From Emiliania huxleyi CCMP1516 (Eukaryota; Haptophyta; Isochrysidales; Noelaerhabdaceae), in assembly GCF_000372725.1 (NCBI RefSeq), contig NW_005197426.1, positions 567,687 to 631,686 on the forward strand: 64,000 nucleotides of DNA, read 5' to 3'. A program made the position numbers and the translations under genes. How positions within the stretch are numbered: position 1 is the stretch's first letter; every line of letters starts with the position of its first letter. The notes below the pieces were generated by a model. That model was not told the DNA's origin and did not search any database. It was given only the letters and a program-made list of their open reading frames with translations. Shown piece by piece: positions 53,101 through 63,600 of the stretch.

Positions 53101-53566
53101 TCAGAGCTTGATGCCGCGCTCCTCGCACACGGCCACCAGCTCAGGCTGCTCCGTGTTGTCCACGCCAAGCATCTGCAGGCGAGGGGAGGCGCGATGAGCA
53201 TAGGGCGGGGGAGGGGCGAGGGGCGAAGGGAGCGTCTCGCGCCTTCAAACTCGGGGCGGCCCCGTCCTTGAGGGCGGCGGCCAGCGCCTTGCAGCCCTCC
53301 TCGCCAATCTGGTTCTCGTAGAGACGGAGCATCTCGAGCCGTGGCGCTGCCCCGCTCGCGAGGACCTCCGCCAGCTGCGCCGCCTCCGCGTCGCCCCAGC
53401 CGAGCTGGACGTAGTCCAGCCTGGTCGCCTTGCCAAACTGCTCCTCGAAACGAAGGCGGCCTCGTACAACCGCTTCACCAGCGGCTTGTCGTCCTTGCCG
53501 TTGGTGAAGCTCTTCGTCTCCAGCTCCGCCGCGAACGCAGACGGCAGCAGCGGAGGGCGCCGGCCG
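53101..53566 (-). pseudogene. LRR-protein fragment (C-terminal end)
   Basis: Encodes an NLR/RNase-inhibitor-type leucine-rich repeat (LEMLRLYENQIGEEGCKALA) preceded by TNGKDDKPLVKRLYEAAF in a different frame, so at least one frameshift lies near 53,455. A GC-AG intron at 53,173-53,242 joins the repeat to the last exon (GVDNTEQPELVAVCEERGIK), which ends at TGA 53,101. The upstream part is missing where a CACTA-type element begins. Confidence 0.65.
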
Positions 53567-54203
53567 CACTAATCCCGACCCCCGGTTTTTTCGCTCAGGT
53601 TTTCAAACTTGTTCTATCATAGTTAGCTGCTAAGTGAGAGCAAGTGGCACATCGCGTTCTCACCACGGTCGCCGCTCATGGCGCGGCGCGCCTGCGCAAC
53701 GCGGCCCCGAGAGGGGCCGCCTGGCCACCGCTGCCACTGCGCCGCACGGATTTCACCCCACTTTCGCGACTGTGGCCGTCCAACAGTCTGCCGGCGCGGC
53801 GGGCGCATTCGAATGCGCCCGCTGCGCCGGCAGACTGTCAGTGCTATCCCGGGCGGCGCGCCAGCGAGCCCGGACGCTGGTCAGCCGCGAGGACAGCGCC
53901 ATCGTCATCGGCGTCTCCTGCAGCAACTTCAACAGCACAAGGTAGCCGGGTCGGAGGCCTCCCGCCGAGCTGCCGAGCCACCCCGCACCCGCGCCACCCT
54001 GCCTCAGGGAGTCAGTTGAGAGGGTGCGCAAAACCTTACCAAAACTGGCACGGGTCACGCGCCGCTCGGGAGCCGCGGCGCAGCCTCCAGAGACTGCAAC
54101 GACAGCGAGCATACGCGCACGCGACTAAGCAGCTAACTCGAGGGGTTTCCTCAATCAACCGAACGCACTAGGCTGGCGAAAAAACCGGGGCGCGGGATTA
54201 GTG
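53567..54203. mobile_element. CACTA-type (EnSpm-like) non-autonomous element, 637 bp
   Basis: The left end is CACTAATCCCG followed by CCCCCGGTTTTTTCGC; the right end is GCGAAAAAACCGGGG then CGGGATTAGTG, an imperfect inverted repeat of about 27 bp. The CACTA...TAGTG termini are typical of the CACTA superfamily. A 2-bp CG flank repeats on both sides; a 3-bp duplication is usual and is not clear here. No transposase. Confidence 0.7.
53783..53838. repeat. 56-bp near-perfect palindrome in the CACTA-type element
   Basis: Arms of 28 bp begin ACAGTCTGCCGGCG and meet at TTCGAA, with one mismatched pair. Confidence 0.9.
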
Positions 54204-54918
54204 CGCACCGTCCTGGGTGCAGTCGTCTCGGAGGCTGATGTAGTTGTACTCCTCGCCGTCACTGCTGGCCTGGCTGCGCACCGCCCCACAAAGCACCCCC
54301 TCGAGCATCTCTACAAGTACAAGTAGAAGGGCGACCTGCCCTTCTCCAAGTCGTCAACGCGCCCGGCGGCTCCGGCAAGACTTTAGCCTTGGCCACCCTC
54401 CTTGCGGAGCAGGAGGAGATCCGCTCTCGGTCGGCAACGTGGCAGCTAGTCGAGGGACTCGGTAGTTGTGACCCCCCTGAGTGTAGGTATATACCTGAGT
54501 GGGACAGGAGAGCGAGAGCTTTTGTGGTGCTGGTGTACGCAATAACGGGACAGGGTAGTCGTTCTCTCTAGCTCCCCTTCTAGCTCTTAGCATGAGCTGT
54601 GCCCTGTGTCCGACCCCTTTTGCGCAGCAACACCTTAAACTTTTAGGCCCTCCAAATTCGGGTCGGAGCGTAGCGGAGTGGGCCCCGAGTTTGAAAAGGG
54701 CGACGGACGCTTGCGTCCTAGCCTCCAACAACGCCTCCCCGGCGCAGAGGGGCCCCCGGAGGGATGCTCAACCGCTCCACGCCACGCCGCTTGCGGCGGT
54801 CCTATTCCCAGCTCCGCTGAGGGCCCGTGCGTTATACTTTTTTTAAGTTTGACGGCCGACGTGTTGCGACTCAATAAGCTCCGCGGGCAGCGAACGCCGC
54901 GATCGCTATCTACGACGG
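54204..54918. other. Intergenic; short coding-like traces on both strands
   Basis: Just right of the element the minus strand reads EEYNYISLRDDCTQDGA, possibly more of the interrupted LRR gene, while the plus strand reads a hydrophobic VVVLLAVTAGLAAHRPTKHP to a stop at 54,327. Neither is decisive. Nothing else recognised. Confidence 0.35.
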
Positions 54919-55611
54919 ATGTTTGCTGTGTTTGCGCTGCTCGCGTTCTCCGCGGCTGCGACGGTCGACCCCAACATTCAGGCCGGATGTGACGCGGCGA
55001 CATCATCGTACGACAGCGAGCTCCGGCACACGGCACGGGTGGTCACGGACAGAGCTGGAGTGCCGGCGGTCTGCGATCTGAATGCAACGGCGCCATGGAT
55101 GAAGGAGGCGTACAAGTGGGACGTGACTGGCAGGCTGCTGTTTCAGGCGTCATGCGGCTGCAAATACGGCATGGCCGATTGGTGCTGCGTGTGCACCGTC
55201 GCAAAGCTGCGCGTGTGCAGCAACGGCACAAGCGTCGGGAAGGATGACGCGGCGGGTGGATTCAACCTATACACATGGATGACGGGCGCCACGTGCTGCG
55301 CCTCTCCTCCGCCGCCGGCTCCGCCACCTCTTCTACCACACGCAGTTGCCAGCCTGAAGGCACTTTCGATGCGGACAACGGCGGTGATGCTCGCAAGTGT
55401 GCCAGGGGACTCGTCGCACGAGCAAAACGCTTCCGGACCAGCAGCAGCCGCATCAGTCGGGTTAATTGGAGTGATCGCGCTGCTCGCCGCGCTGCTCTCC
55501 TCCTTTGTTCCTCGCTTGCGCGAGCTCGGTCGCGGTAGTATGGGCGACATGGCGCTGCTGTCCGAGTTTGCGGACGACGCGCCCGCGAGGTGGTGGCAGC
55601 TACGTAGGTAG
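54919..55611 (+). CDS. Cys-rich secreted/type I membrane protein
   Basis: 230 residues. The signal peptide is MFAVFALLAFSAAA. The ectodomain holds about ten Cys, including FQASCGCKYGMADWCCVCTV and GATCC, and two NxT/S sites (NATA, NGTS), followed by a PPPPAPPP hinge. A single hydrophobic segment near residues 175-200 (VGLIGVIALLAALLSSFVP) would anchor it, leaving a short cytoplasmic tail. Family not recognised. Confidence 0.7.
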   Translation: MFAVFALLAFSAAATVDPNIQAGCDAATSSYDSELRHTARVVTDRAGVPAVCDLNATAPWMKEAYKWDVTGRLLFQASCGCKYGMADWCCVCTVAKLRVCSNGTSVGKDDAAGGFNLYTWMTGATCCASPPPPAPPPLLPHAVASLKALSMRTTAVMLASVPGDSSHEQNASGPAAAASVGLIGVIALLAALLSSFVPRLRELGRGSMGDMALLSEFADDAPARWWQLRR

Positions 55612-56505
55612 GACAGAAGCGTTGGCAGTAGGTCTCGTGGAATTCGAAAAGAAAAATCCGTGGGACACAGGGGTCAAGTTCGGTTGTTATGAGGTTCCGT
55701 TATGCCGGTTGTCATAACAACCAGTGGCACTGGGGCAGTGGCCCACTCGGGGCAGTGGCCAGGGGAGGTGTTATGAGTTGCTATGAGTTGCTATGAGGTG
55801 TTATGGTAGGGTGGGCATAATAGCCATAACAGCGGTGGAGGTGTTATGAGGTGTTATGAGGTGTTAATGGGGTGTTATGAGCTGGCAGCTGCCAGCCATA
55901 ACAGCCATTATTGCAATATAACACCTGTTAGTTTGTGGCCGCTCGCTCCCATATTGCATAATAACCTTGTTTGAAGCCAATATATCGTGGGCGACGCCCG
56001 TCCGCAGCTGACACGTCGTGGTGACGATGATGGCGAGGAGATCACAGTGGAGAGGAGCGGCACGGCCCTGCCAGCTGCCTGGGCTCGCTCGAGTTAGTTA
56101 GCGGTCTAGGCGCGGCACGGCTGTTTCATCTCAGTGCTTGGCGCGCCGCGAAAATTTCTTCCCCGCCCGCTGGCTTCTTCGTACTCTCGTGAGGCTGTGA
56201 AAGCACGCCCACCCAGCGGGATTGGGCCCCGAAGGCAAGTGCGTCTGATTCACAGCTGAGCAGAGTTGGTCGTCGGATTCTTGTTGTGCCGGAGGGAGTT
56301 TGGAGCTCTTCGAGTTTGTCTAAAATTCACCGATCTTCAAGTGAGCCCCCCCGGGGGACCATCGGTGCCTGCATAGCGAGGGTTTAGGTTCCAGAGGCGC
56401 TCGGACCCCCCCGGACACACGTGAACGAAACGGAGCCTGTCTAAAATCCCCGCAAACAACCGAGCTCCCACTGCCGCATCGAGCCCAGCGACGCTCTCCT
56501 CGCCA
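55612..56505. repeat. Intergenic with 10-bp repeat GGTGTTATGA
   Basis: Around 55,755-55,880 a GTTATGAGGT unit recurs about eight times with slippage, together with TTATGG and CATAAC inverted forms. From 55,900 to 56,505, upstream of the ABCG gene, no element is recognised. Confidence 0.7.
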
Positions 56506-58586
56506 ATGTCCACCCACGAGCCGCCTGCTGCCTTCTCGTGGCTCAACCTCCGCGCCGAGCTGACCGGCAAGCAGGCTCGAGTGGTAGTCGACGGCGCCAG
56601 CGGCACCGCACGCCGCGGGCGGGTGCTGGCGATCATCGGCCCGTCCGGCGCCGGCAAATCGACGCTCCTGCAGGCACTCGCTGGCCGCCTCGACCGCTCG
56701 AGCAAGCTGCGGCTCTCGGGCACGCTCGCGCCTCCGCCCTCGCGTCCCGGCGCCTTTGTTTACCAAGAGGACGCCTTCTTCAGCCGCCTCACCGTCGCCG
56801 AGACGCTGCGGTTCGCGGCGGCGCTGCGTGCGGCACAGTCCACGAGCGTGGCCGACGTGCTTGCCGCCATGGGCCTCGCCGAGGTAGCCTCGTCCGCCGT
56901 CGGCGGCGGAAAGGTGCGCGGCATTTCAGGCGGCGAGCGGAAGCGGCTCGCGATTGGCTGCGCGCTCCTCGCCGTGGACGGCCGGGCGCCGCTCTTTGCC
57001 GACGAGCCCACCTCGGGCCTCGACTCGTTCCAGGCGAGGCGGATCGTCGAGGCGATCGGCCGAAGTGCGCGCGGCGGCGACGGGCGCGCCGTGCTCCTCT
57101 CGGCGCCACTGCCGACAGCGCCGCTGCCGCTGCCGCTGCCTCCTCTGAGCCCGCCCCACGCTGCGACCAGGCGCACCAGCCGTCTGCGCGCCTCCTCGAG
57201 TGCTTTGACGACGTCCTCCTCCTCGGTGCCGCCGGCCGCACCCTCTTCCTGGGCCCGACCGCCGAGCTGCTTCCCGCCCTCGAGCGGGCGACCGGCGCCG
57301 CGCAGCCGCCCCTCCTCCGGCAGCTGTGAACGGCGTCTCTTCACACCTGCAGCTGTGAACAGGCGCCGCGCAGCCGCCCCTCCTCCGGCAGCTGTGAACG
57401 GCGTCTCTTCACACCTGCAGCTGTGAACAGGCGCCGCGCAGCCGCCCCTCCTCCGGCAGCTGTGAACGGCGTCTCTTCACACCTGCAGCTGTGAACAGGC
57501 GTAGCGCGGCCGCCCCTCCTCTCGCCGGCAGAGTGGGCGCTCGACATTGCGTCGGTCGACCCGGACGCGGCCGAGGCGAGCAAGGCGCGAGTCGCTCGCC
57601 TGGCGTTGCGCTGGCGCGAGGCGACGGCCGAGGCGACGGCGCGGCTGGTGGAGGAGGCGCCGCTCGCGCCGCTCGCGCCGGCGCGGCAGTCCGGTTGGAG
57701 TGCGCAGCTCGGCTGGTGCCTGTGGCGGAGCTGGAGGCAGTCGGGCGGGTTTGCGGCGCCGTCGCTGCTCGCGATGCGCGTCGTCGGTTCCGTGGTGCCC
57801 GGGCTCGCCTTTGGCTGCATCTGGTTCGACCTTCCGGCGGGCCGCGGCTCGCTCAAGGCCCGCGTCGGGCTGCTGCAGGTGCTGGCCAACTTTGTCGGCA
57901 CACCAAAAGCGCTTGACCCGAGGCGGAGTGTGGAGCGGCGCTTCACGCGTGCGCGCTGAATAGGGGTGACGGCGGCGATGAAGGCCGTGCGCACGCTGCA
58001 GGACGGGGAGGGCGCGTGCGTGCGCCGCGAGCGTGCCGCTGGCGCCCTCCGTCTGGGAGCATATTTTTTCGGCAAGGTGGCGGCGGAGCTGCCGGTGACG
58101 CTGCTGCTCCCCGCGCTGCTCGCTTGCGTGACGCACCCGCTGGCGGGCCTCGCTTGCCCCCTGCCCGTCCTCGTCGCGCTGCTGGCGCTCGAGGCCATGG
58201 CGGCGAGCGCGCTCGGCCTCCTCGCGGGCGCTGTCGCGCCGAGCCTCGACATTGGCCTCGAGCTCACCAAGGCGCTCACGACCCTCTCGACCGTTTTCGG
58301 CGGACTGTACTTTGACGCCGCGACGCTGCCGCGGCCGCTGCGGTGGGTGCCACGCGCGAGCATCGTCCGCGTCGCGTGGGACGGTGCGGTGGCGGGCGAG
58401 CTCGCGGGGCTGGGCGGAGAGGAGGAGGAGCTGGGCGTGGAGGGCGGGAGGCGGGCGGTCGAGGGGCTGCTGGCGCTGGCGTTGGGGTTTGGGCTGGCGG
58501 CGTTTGTAGGGCTGGCGGCGAGGGCGCCGCGGTTTCAGGCGGTGGTGGGAGGGGAAGGGGGGGAGGGAGGGAAGAAGGGGAGGTGA
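56506..58586 (+). CDS. ABCG-family half transporter
   Basis: Exons 56,506-57,102, 57,171-57,294, 57,499-57,897 and 57,964-58,586 give 580 residues, the usual half-transporter size. The N-terminal ATPase has Walker A GPSGAGKST, Q-loop VYQEDAFF, signature ISGGERKR, Walker B LFADEPTSGLDS and H-loop AHQPSA. The membrane domain follows (GLAFGCIWFDLPAG; LGAYFFGKVAAELPVTLLLP; LTTLSTVFGGLYFDA), ending in a hydrophobic helix. All three introns appear to be GC-AG. Such proteins export lipids or hydrophobic compounds as dimers. Its nearness to the PKS (about 32 kb) does not prove a link. Confidence 0.9.
57295..57498 (+). repeat. ABCG intron made of three 68-bp tandem copies
   Basis: Units at 57,295-57,362, 57,363-57,430 and 57,431-57,498 are identical. 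Each begins GCGCCGCGCAGCCGCCCCTC, a relative of the following exon start, and ends GTGAACAG. Each unit therefore has its own GC donor and AG acceptor. Confidence 0.95.
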
Positions 58587-58814
58587 AGGGTGAGCGCTCG
58601 AGGTGGCGAGAGACGGACGCTCGGACCATGTGTGGCTCTGCGACTGTGGAATGTGGAAAAAGCGCGAGCAGCACTTTGGAACGCCCAGCCGGGTTTGGCT
58701 AAAACCAGCTGGCCAAAGGGTGTCACAACGGGCAGTTCAGAATTCTATGTTGCGCAGGGGTGCAAAAAGAGGAGCCTTTTTTGACAAGGCAGCCCGAGTG
58801 TGCCCTCGGAATGA
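58587..58814. other. Spacer between last gene and subtelomere
   Basis: About 230 bp with no recognised feature. The ABCG gene is the last gene before the telomere. Confidence 0.5.
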
Positions 58815-60680
58815 GCAGGGGCGGCGCGGCTCGTGAGGGAGGGCAGGGGCCCGCGCTCGGCGTCGCACGAATCGAGAGATAGTAAGAAGGGTCGCCGGGC
58901 GTAAGCCGCTCGGGCATCGGCCATCATCGGTCCACGGCGCGCGAGTAAGGTCGTCCCGCCCTGCGGGATTGGAGGCGCACCCTCTGGGCCCCGGCTGGCT
59001 GCCCTCGGACTGGGCAGGGGCGGCGCGGCTCGGGAGAGATGGTCCATGCTCGGCGTCGGACGAAAATCCGGGGTAGGGTCGCCGGGCGGCGAAGGCGGCG
59101 CCCGGGCATCGGCCATCATCGGGCCACGGCGCGCGAATAAAGTCGTCCCGCCCTGCGGGATTGGAGAAGCGCCCTCTGGGCCCCGGCTGGCTGCCCTCGG
59201 ACTGGGCAGGGGCGGCGCGGCTCGCCAGTGAGGGGCCGTGCTCGGCGTCGCACGAAAATCCTATAGGGTCACCGGGCGGCGAAGCCGGCGCTCGGGCAGC
59301 GGCCATCATACGGGGCCCACGGCGCGAGAAATAACAGTCGTCCCCGCCCTGCGGGATTGGAGGGGTACCCTCTGGGCCCCGGCTGGCTGCCCTCGGACTG
59401 GGCAGGACCAGGCGCGGCTCGGGAGCGAGATGGTCCATGCTCGGCGTCGCACGAAAATCCGATAGGGTCGCCGGGCGGCGAAGGCGGCGCCCGGGCGTCG
59501 GCCATCATCGGGCCACGGCGTGCGAATAAAGTCGTCCCGCCCTGCGGGATTGGAGGGGTACCCTCTGGGCCTCGGCTGGCTGCCCTCGGACTGGGCAGGA
59601 CCAGGCGCGGCTCGCCAGTGAGGGGCCGTGCTCGGCGTCGCACGAAAATCCGATAGGGTCGCCGAGCGGCGAAGGCGGCGCCCGGGCGTCGGCCATCATC
59701 GGGCCACGGCGTGCGAATAAAGTCGTCCCGCCCTGCGGGATTGGAGGGGTACCCTCTGGGCCCCGGCTGGCTGCCCTCGGACTGGGCAGGACCAGGTGCG
59801 GCTCGCCAGTGAGGGGCCGTGCTCGGCGTCGCACGAAAATCCGAGGTAGGGTCACCGGGCGGCGAAGGCGGCGCCCGGGCGTCGGCCATCATCGGGCCAC
59901 GGCGCGCGAATAAAGTCGTCCCGCCCTGCGGGATTGGAGGGGTACCCTCTGGGCTTCGGCTGGCTGCCCTCGGACTGGGCAGGACCAGGCGCGGCTCGCC
60001 AGTGAGGGGCCGTGCTCGGCGTCGCACGAAAATCCGATAGGGTCGCCGGGCGGCGAAGCCGGCGCCCGGGTGTCGGCCATCATCGGGCCACGGCGCGCGA
60101 ATAAAGTCGTCCCGCCCTGCGGGATTGGAGAAGCGCCCCCTGGGCCCCGGCTGGCTGCCCTCCGACTGGGCAGACCAGGCGCGGCTCGCCAGAGATGGTC
60201 CATGCTCGGCGTCGGAAGAAAATCCGATAGGGTCACCGGGCGGCGAAGCCGGCGCCCGGGTGTCGGCCATCATCGGGCCACGGCGCGCGAGTAAAGTCGT
60301 CCCGCCCTGCGGGATTGGAGGGGCACCCTCTGAGCCCCGGCTGGCTGCCCTCGGACTGGGCAGGACCAGGCGCGGCTCGGGAGAGATGGTCCATGCTCGG
60401 CGTCGGACGAAAATCCGATAGGGTCGCCGGGCGGCGAAGGCGGCGCCCGGGCATCGGCCATCATCGGGCCACGGCGCGCGAATAAAGTCGTCCCGCCCTG
60501 CGGGATTGGAGAAGCGCCCTCTGGGCCCCGGCTGGCTGCCCTCGGACTGGGCAGGGGCGGCGCGGCTCGCCAGTGAGGGGCCGTGCTCGGCGTCGCACGA
60601 AAATCCGATAGGGTCGCCGGGCGGCGAAGCCGGCGCCCGGGTGTCGGCCATCATCGGGCCACGGCGCGCGAATAAAGTCG
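58815..60680. repeat. Subtelomeric satellite, about 191-bp unit, ten copies
   Basis: A unit containing GGCCATCATCGG, AATAAAGTCGTCCCGCCCTG and GGCTGGCTGCCCTCGGACTG recurs with starts near 58,920, 59,112, 59,302, 59,501, 59,691, 59,884, 60,075, 60,265, 60,456 and 60,646. Copies differ by point changes and small indels; two end variants (GGAGAGATGGTCC versus CCAGTGAGGGGCC) alternate. The last copy is cut at AATAAAGTCG, where the telomere begins. Confidence 0.97.
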
Positions 60681-63600
60681 TTAGGGTTAGGGTTAGGGTT
60701 AGGGTTAGGGTTAGGGTTAGGGTTAGGGTTAGGGTTAGGGTTAGGGTTAGGGTTAGGGTTAGGGTTAGGGTTAGGGTTAGGGTTAGGGTTAGGGTTAGGG
60801 TTAGGGTTAGGGTTAGGGTTAGGGTTAGGGTTAGGGTTAGGGTTAGGGTTAGGGTTAGGGTTAGGGTTAGGGTTAGGGTTAGGGTTAGGGTTAGGGTTAG
60901 GGTTAGGGTTAGGGTTAGGGTTAGGGTTAGGGTTAGGGTTAGGGTTAGGGTTAGGGTTAGGGTTAGGGTTAGGGTTAGGGTTAGGGTTAGGGTTAGGGTT
61001 AGGGTTAGGGTTAGGGTTAGGGTTAGGGTTAGGGTTAGGGTTAGGGTTAGGGTTAGGGTTAGGGTTAGGGTTAGGGTTAGGGTTAGGGTTAGGGTTAGGG
61101 TTAGGGTTAGGGTTAGGGTTAGGGTTAGGGTTAGGGTTAGGGTTAGGGTTAGGGTTAGGGTTAGGGTTAGGGTTAGGGTTAGGGTTAGGGTTAGGGTTAG
61201 GGTTAGGGTTAGGGTTAGGGTTAGGGTTAGGGTTAGGGTTAGGGTTAGGGTTAGGGTTAGGGTTAGGGTTAGGGTTAGGGTTAGGGTTAGGGTTAGGGTT
61301 AGGGTTAGGGTTAGGGTTAGGGTTAGGGTTAGGGTTAGGGTTAGGGTTAGGGTTAGGGTTAGGGTTAGGGTTAGGGTTAGGGTTAGGGTTAGGGTTAGGG
61401 TTAGGGTTAGGGTTAGGGTTAGGGTTAGGGTTAGGGTTAGGGTTAGGGTTAGGGTTAGGGTTAGGGTTAGGGTTAGGGTTAGGGTTAGGGTTAGGGTTAG
61501 GGTTAGGGTTAGGGTTAGGGTTAGGGTTAGGGTTAGGGTTAGGGTTAGGGTTAGGGTTAGGGTTAGGGTTAGGGTTAGGGTTAGGGTTAGGGTTAGGGTT
61601 AGGGTTAGGGTTAGGGTTAGGGTTAGGGTTAGGGTTAGGGTTAGGGTTAGGGTTAGGGTTAGGGTTAGGGTTAGGGTTAGGGCTAGGGTTAGGGTTAGGG
61701 TTAGGGTTAGGGTTAGGGTTAGGGTTAGGGTTAGGGTTAGGGTTAGGGTTAGGGTTAGGGTTAGGGTTAGGGTTAGGGTTAGGGTTAGGGTTAGGGTTAG
61801 GGTTAGGGTTAGGGTTAGGGTTAGGGTTAGGGTTAGGGTTAGGGTTAGGGTTAGGGTTAGGGTTAGGGTTAGGGTTAGGGTTAGGGTTAGGGTTAGGGTT
61901 AGGGTTAGGGTTAGGGTTAGGGTTAGGGTTAGGGTTAGGGTTAGGGTTAGGGTTAGGGTTAGGGTTAGGGTTAGGGTTAGGGTTAGGGTTAGGGTTAGGG
62001 TTACGGTTAGGGTTAGGGTTAGGGTTAGGGTTAGGGTTAGGGTTAGGGTTAGGGTTAGGGTTAGGGTTAGGGTTAGGGTTAGGGTTAGGGTTAGGGTTAG
62101 GGTTAGGGTTAGGGTTAGGGTTAGGGTTAGGGTTAGGGTTAGGGTTAGGGTTAGGGTTAGGGTTAGGGTTAGGGTTAGGGTTAGGGTTAGGGTTAGGGTT
62201 AGGGTTAGGGTTAGGGTTAGGGTTAGGGTTAGGGTTAGGGTTAGGGTTAGGGTTAGGGTTAGGGTTAGGGTTAGGGTTAGGGTTAGGGTTAGGCTTAGGG
62301 TTAGGGTTAGGGTTAGGGTTAGGGTTAGGGTTAGGGTTAGGGTTAGGGTTAGGGTTAGGGTTAGGGTTAGGGTTAGGGTTAGGGTTAGGGTTAGGGTTAG
62401 GGTTAGGGTTAGGGTTAGGGTTAGGGTTAGGGTTAGGGTTAGGGTTAGGGTTAGGGTTAGGGTTAGCGTTAGGGTTAGGGTTAGGGTTAGGGTTAGGGTT
62501 AGGGTTAGGGTTAGGGTTAGGGTTAGGGTTAGGGTTAGGGTTAGGGTTAGGGTTAGGGTTAGGGTTAGGGTTAGGGTTAGGGTTAGGGTTAGGGTTAGGG
62601 TTAGGGTTAGGGTTAGGGTTAGGGTTAGGGTTAGGGTTAGGGTTAGGGTTAGGGTTAGGGTTAGGGTTAGGGTTAGGGTTAGGGTTAGGGTTAGGGTTAG
62701 GGTTAGGGTTAGGGTTAGGGTTAGGGTTAGGGTTAGGGTTAGGGTTAGGGTTAGGGTTAGGGTTAGGGTTAGGGTTAGGGTTAGGGTTAGGGTTAGGGTT
62801 AGGGTTAGGGTTAGGGTTAGGGTTAGGGTTAGGGTTAGGGTTAGGGTTAGGGTTAGGGTTAGGGTTAGGGTTAGGGTTAGGGTTAGGGTTAGGGTTAGGG
62901 TTAGGGTTAGGGTTAGGGTTAGGGTTAGGGTTAGGGTTAGGGTTAGGGTTAGGGTTAGGGTTAGGGTTAGGGTTAGGGTTAGGGTTAGGGTTAGGGTTAG
63001 GGTTAGGGTTAGGGTTAGGGTTAGGGTTAGGGTTAGGGTTAGGGTTAGGGTTAGGGTTAGGGTTAGGGTTAGGGTTAGGGTTAGGGTTAGGGTTAGGGTT
63101 AGGGTTAGGGTTCGGGTTAGGGTTAGGGTTCGGGTTAGGGTTAGGGTTAGGGTTAGGGTTAGGGTTAGGGTTAGGGTTAGGGTTAGGGTTAGGGTTAGGG
63201 TTAGGGTTAGGGTTAGGGTTAGGGTTAGGGTTAGGGTTAGGGTTAGGGTTAGGGTTAGGGTTAGGGTTAGGGTTAGGGTTAGGGTTAGGGTTAGGGTTAG
63301 GGTTAGGGTTAGGGTTAGGGTTAGGGTTAGGGTTAGGGTTAGGGTTAGGGTTAGGGTTAGGGTTAGGGTTAGGGTTAGGGTTAGGGTTAGGGTTAGGGTT
63401 AGGGTTAGGGTTAGGGTTAGGGTTAGGGTTAGGGTTAGGGTTAGGGTTAGGGTTAGGGTTAGGGTTAGGGTTAGGGTTAGGGTTAGGGTTAGGGTTAGGG
63501 TTAGGGTTAGGGTTAGGGTTAGGGTTAGGGTTAGGGTTAGGGTTAGGGTTAGGGTTAGGGTTAGGGTTAGGGTTAGGGTTAGGGTTAGGGTTAGGGTTAG

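Noticed and set aside
54204-54327. Plus-strand hydrophobic frame ending HLYKYK-stop
   Set aside because: Could be a C-terminal membrane helix, but it has no upstream partner and the minus strand is equally protein-like. Left undecided.
59269-60654. A 461-codon minus-strand frame in the subtelomere
   Set aside because: It arises because the 191-bp satellite unit happens to stay open in one frame. The translation is only the repeated unit.
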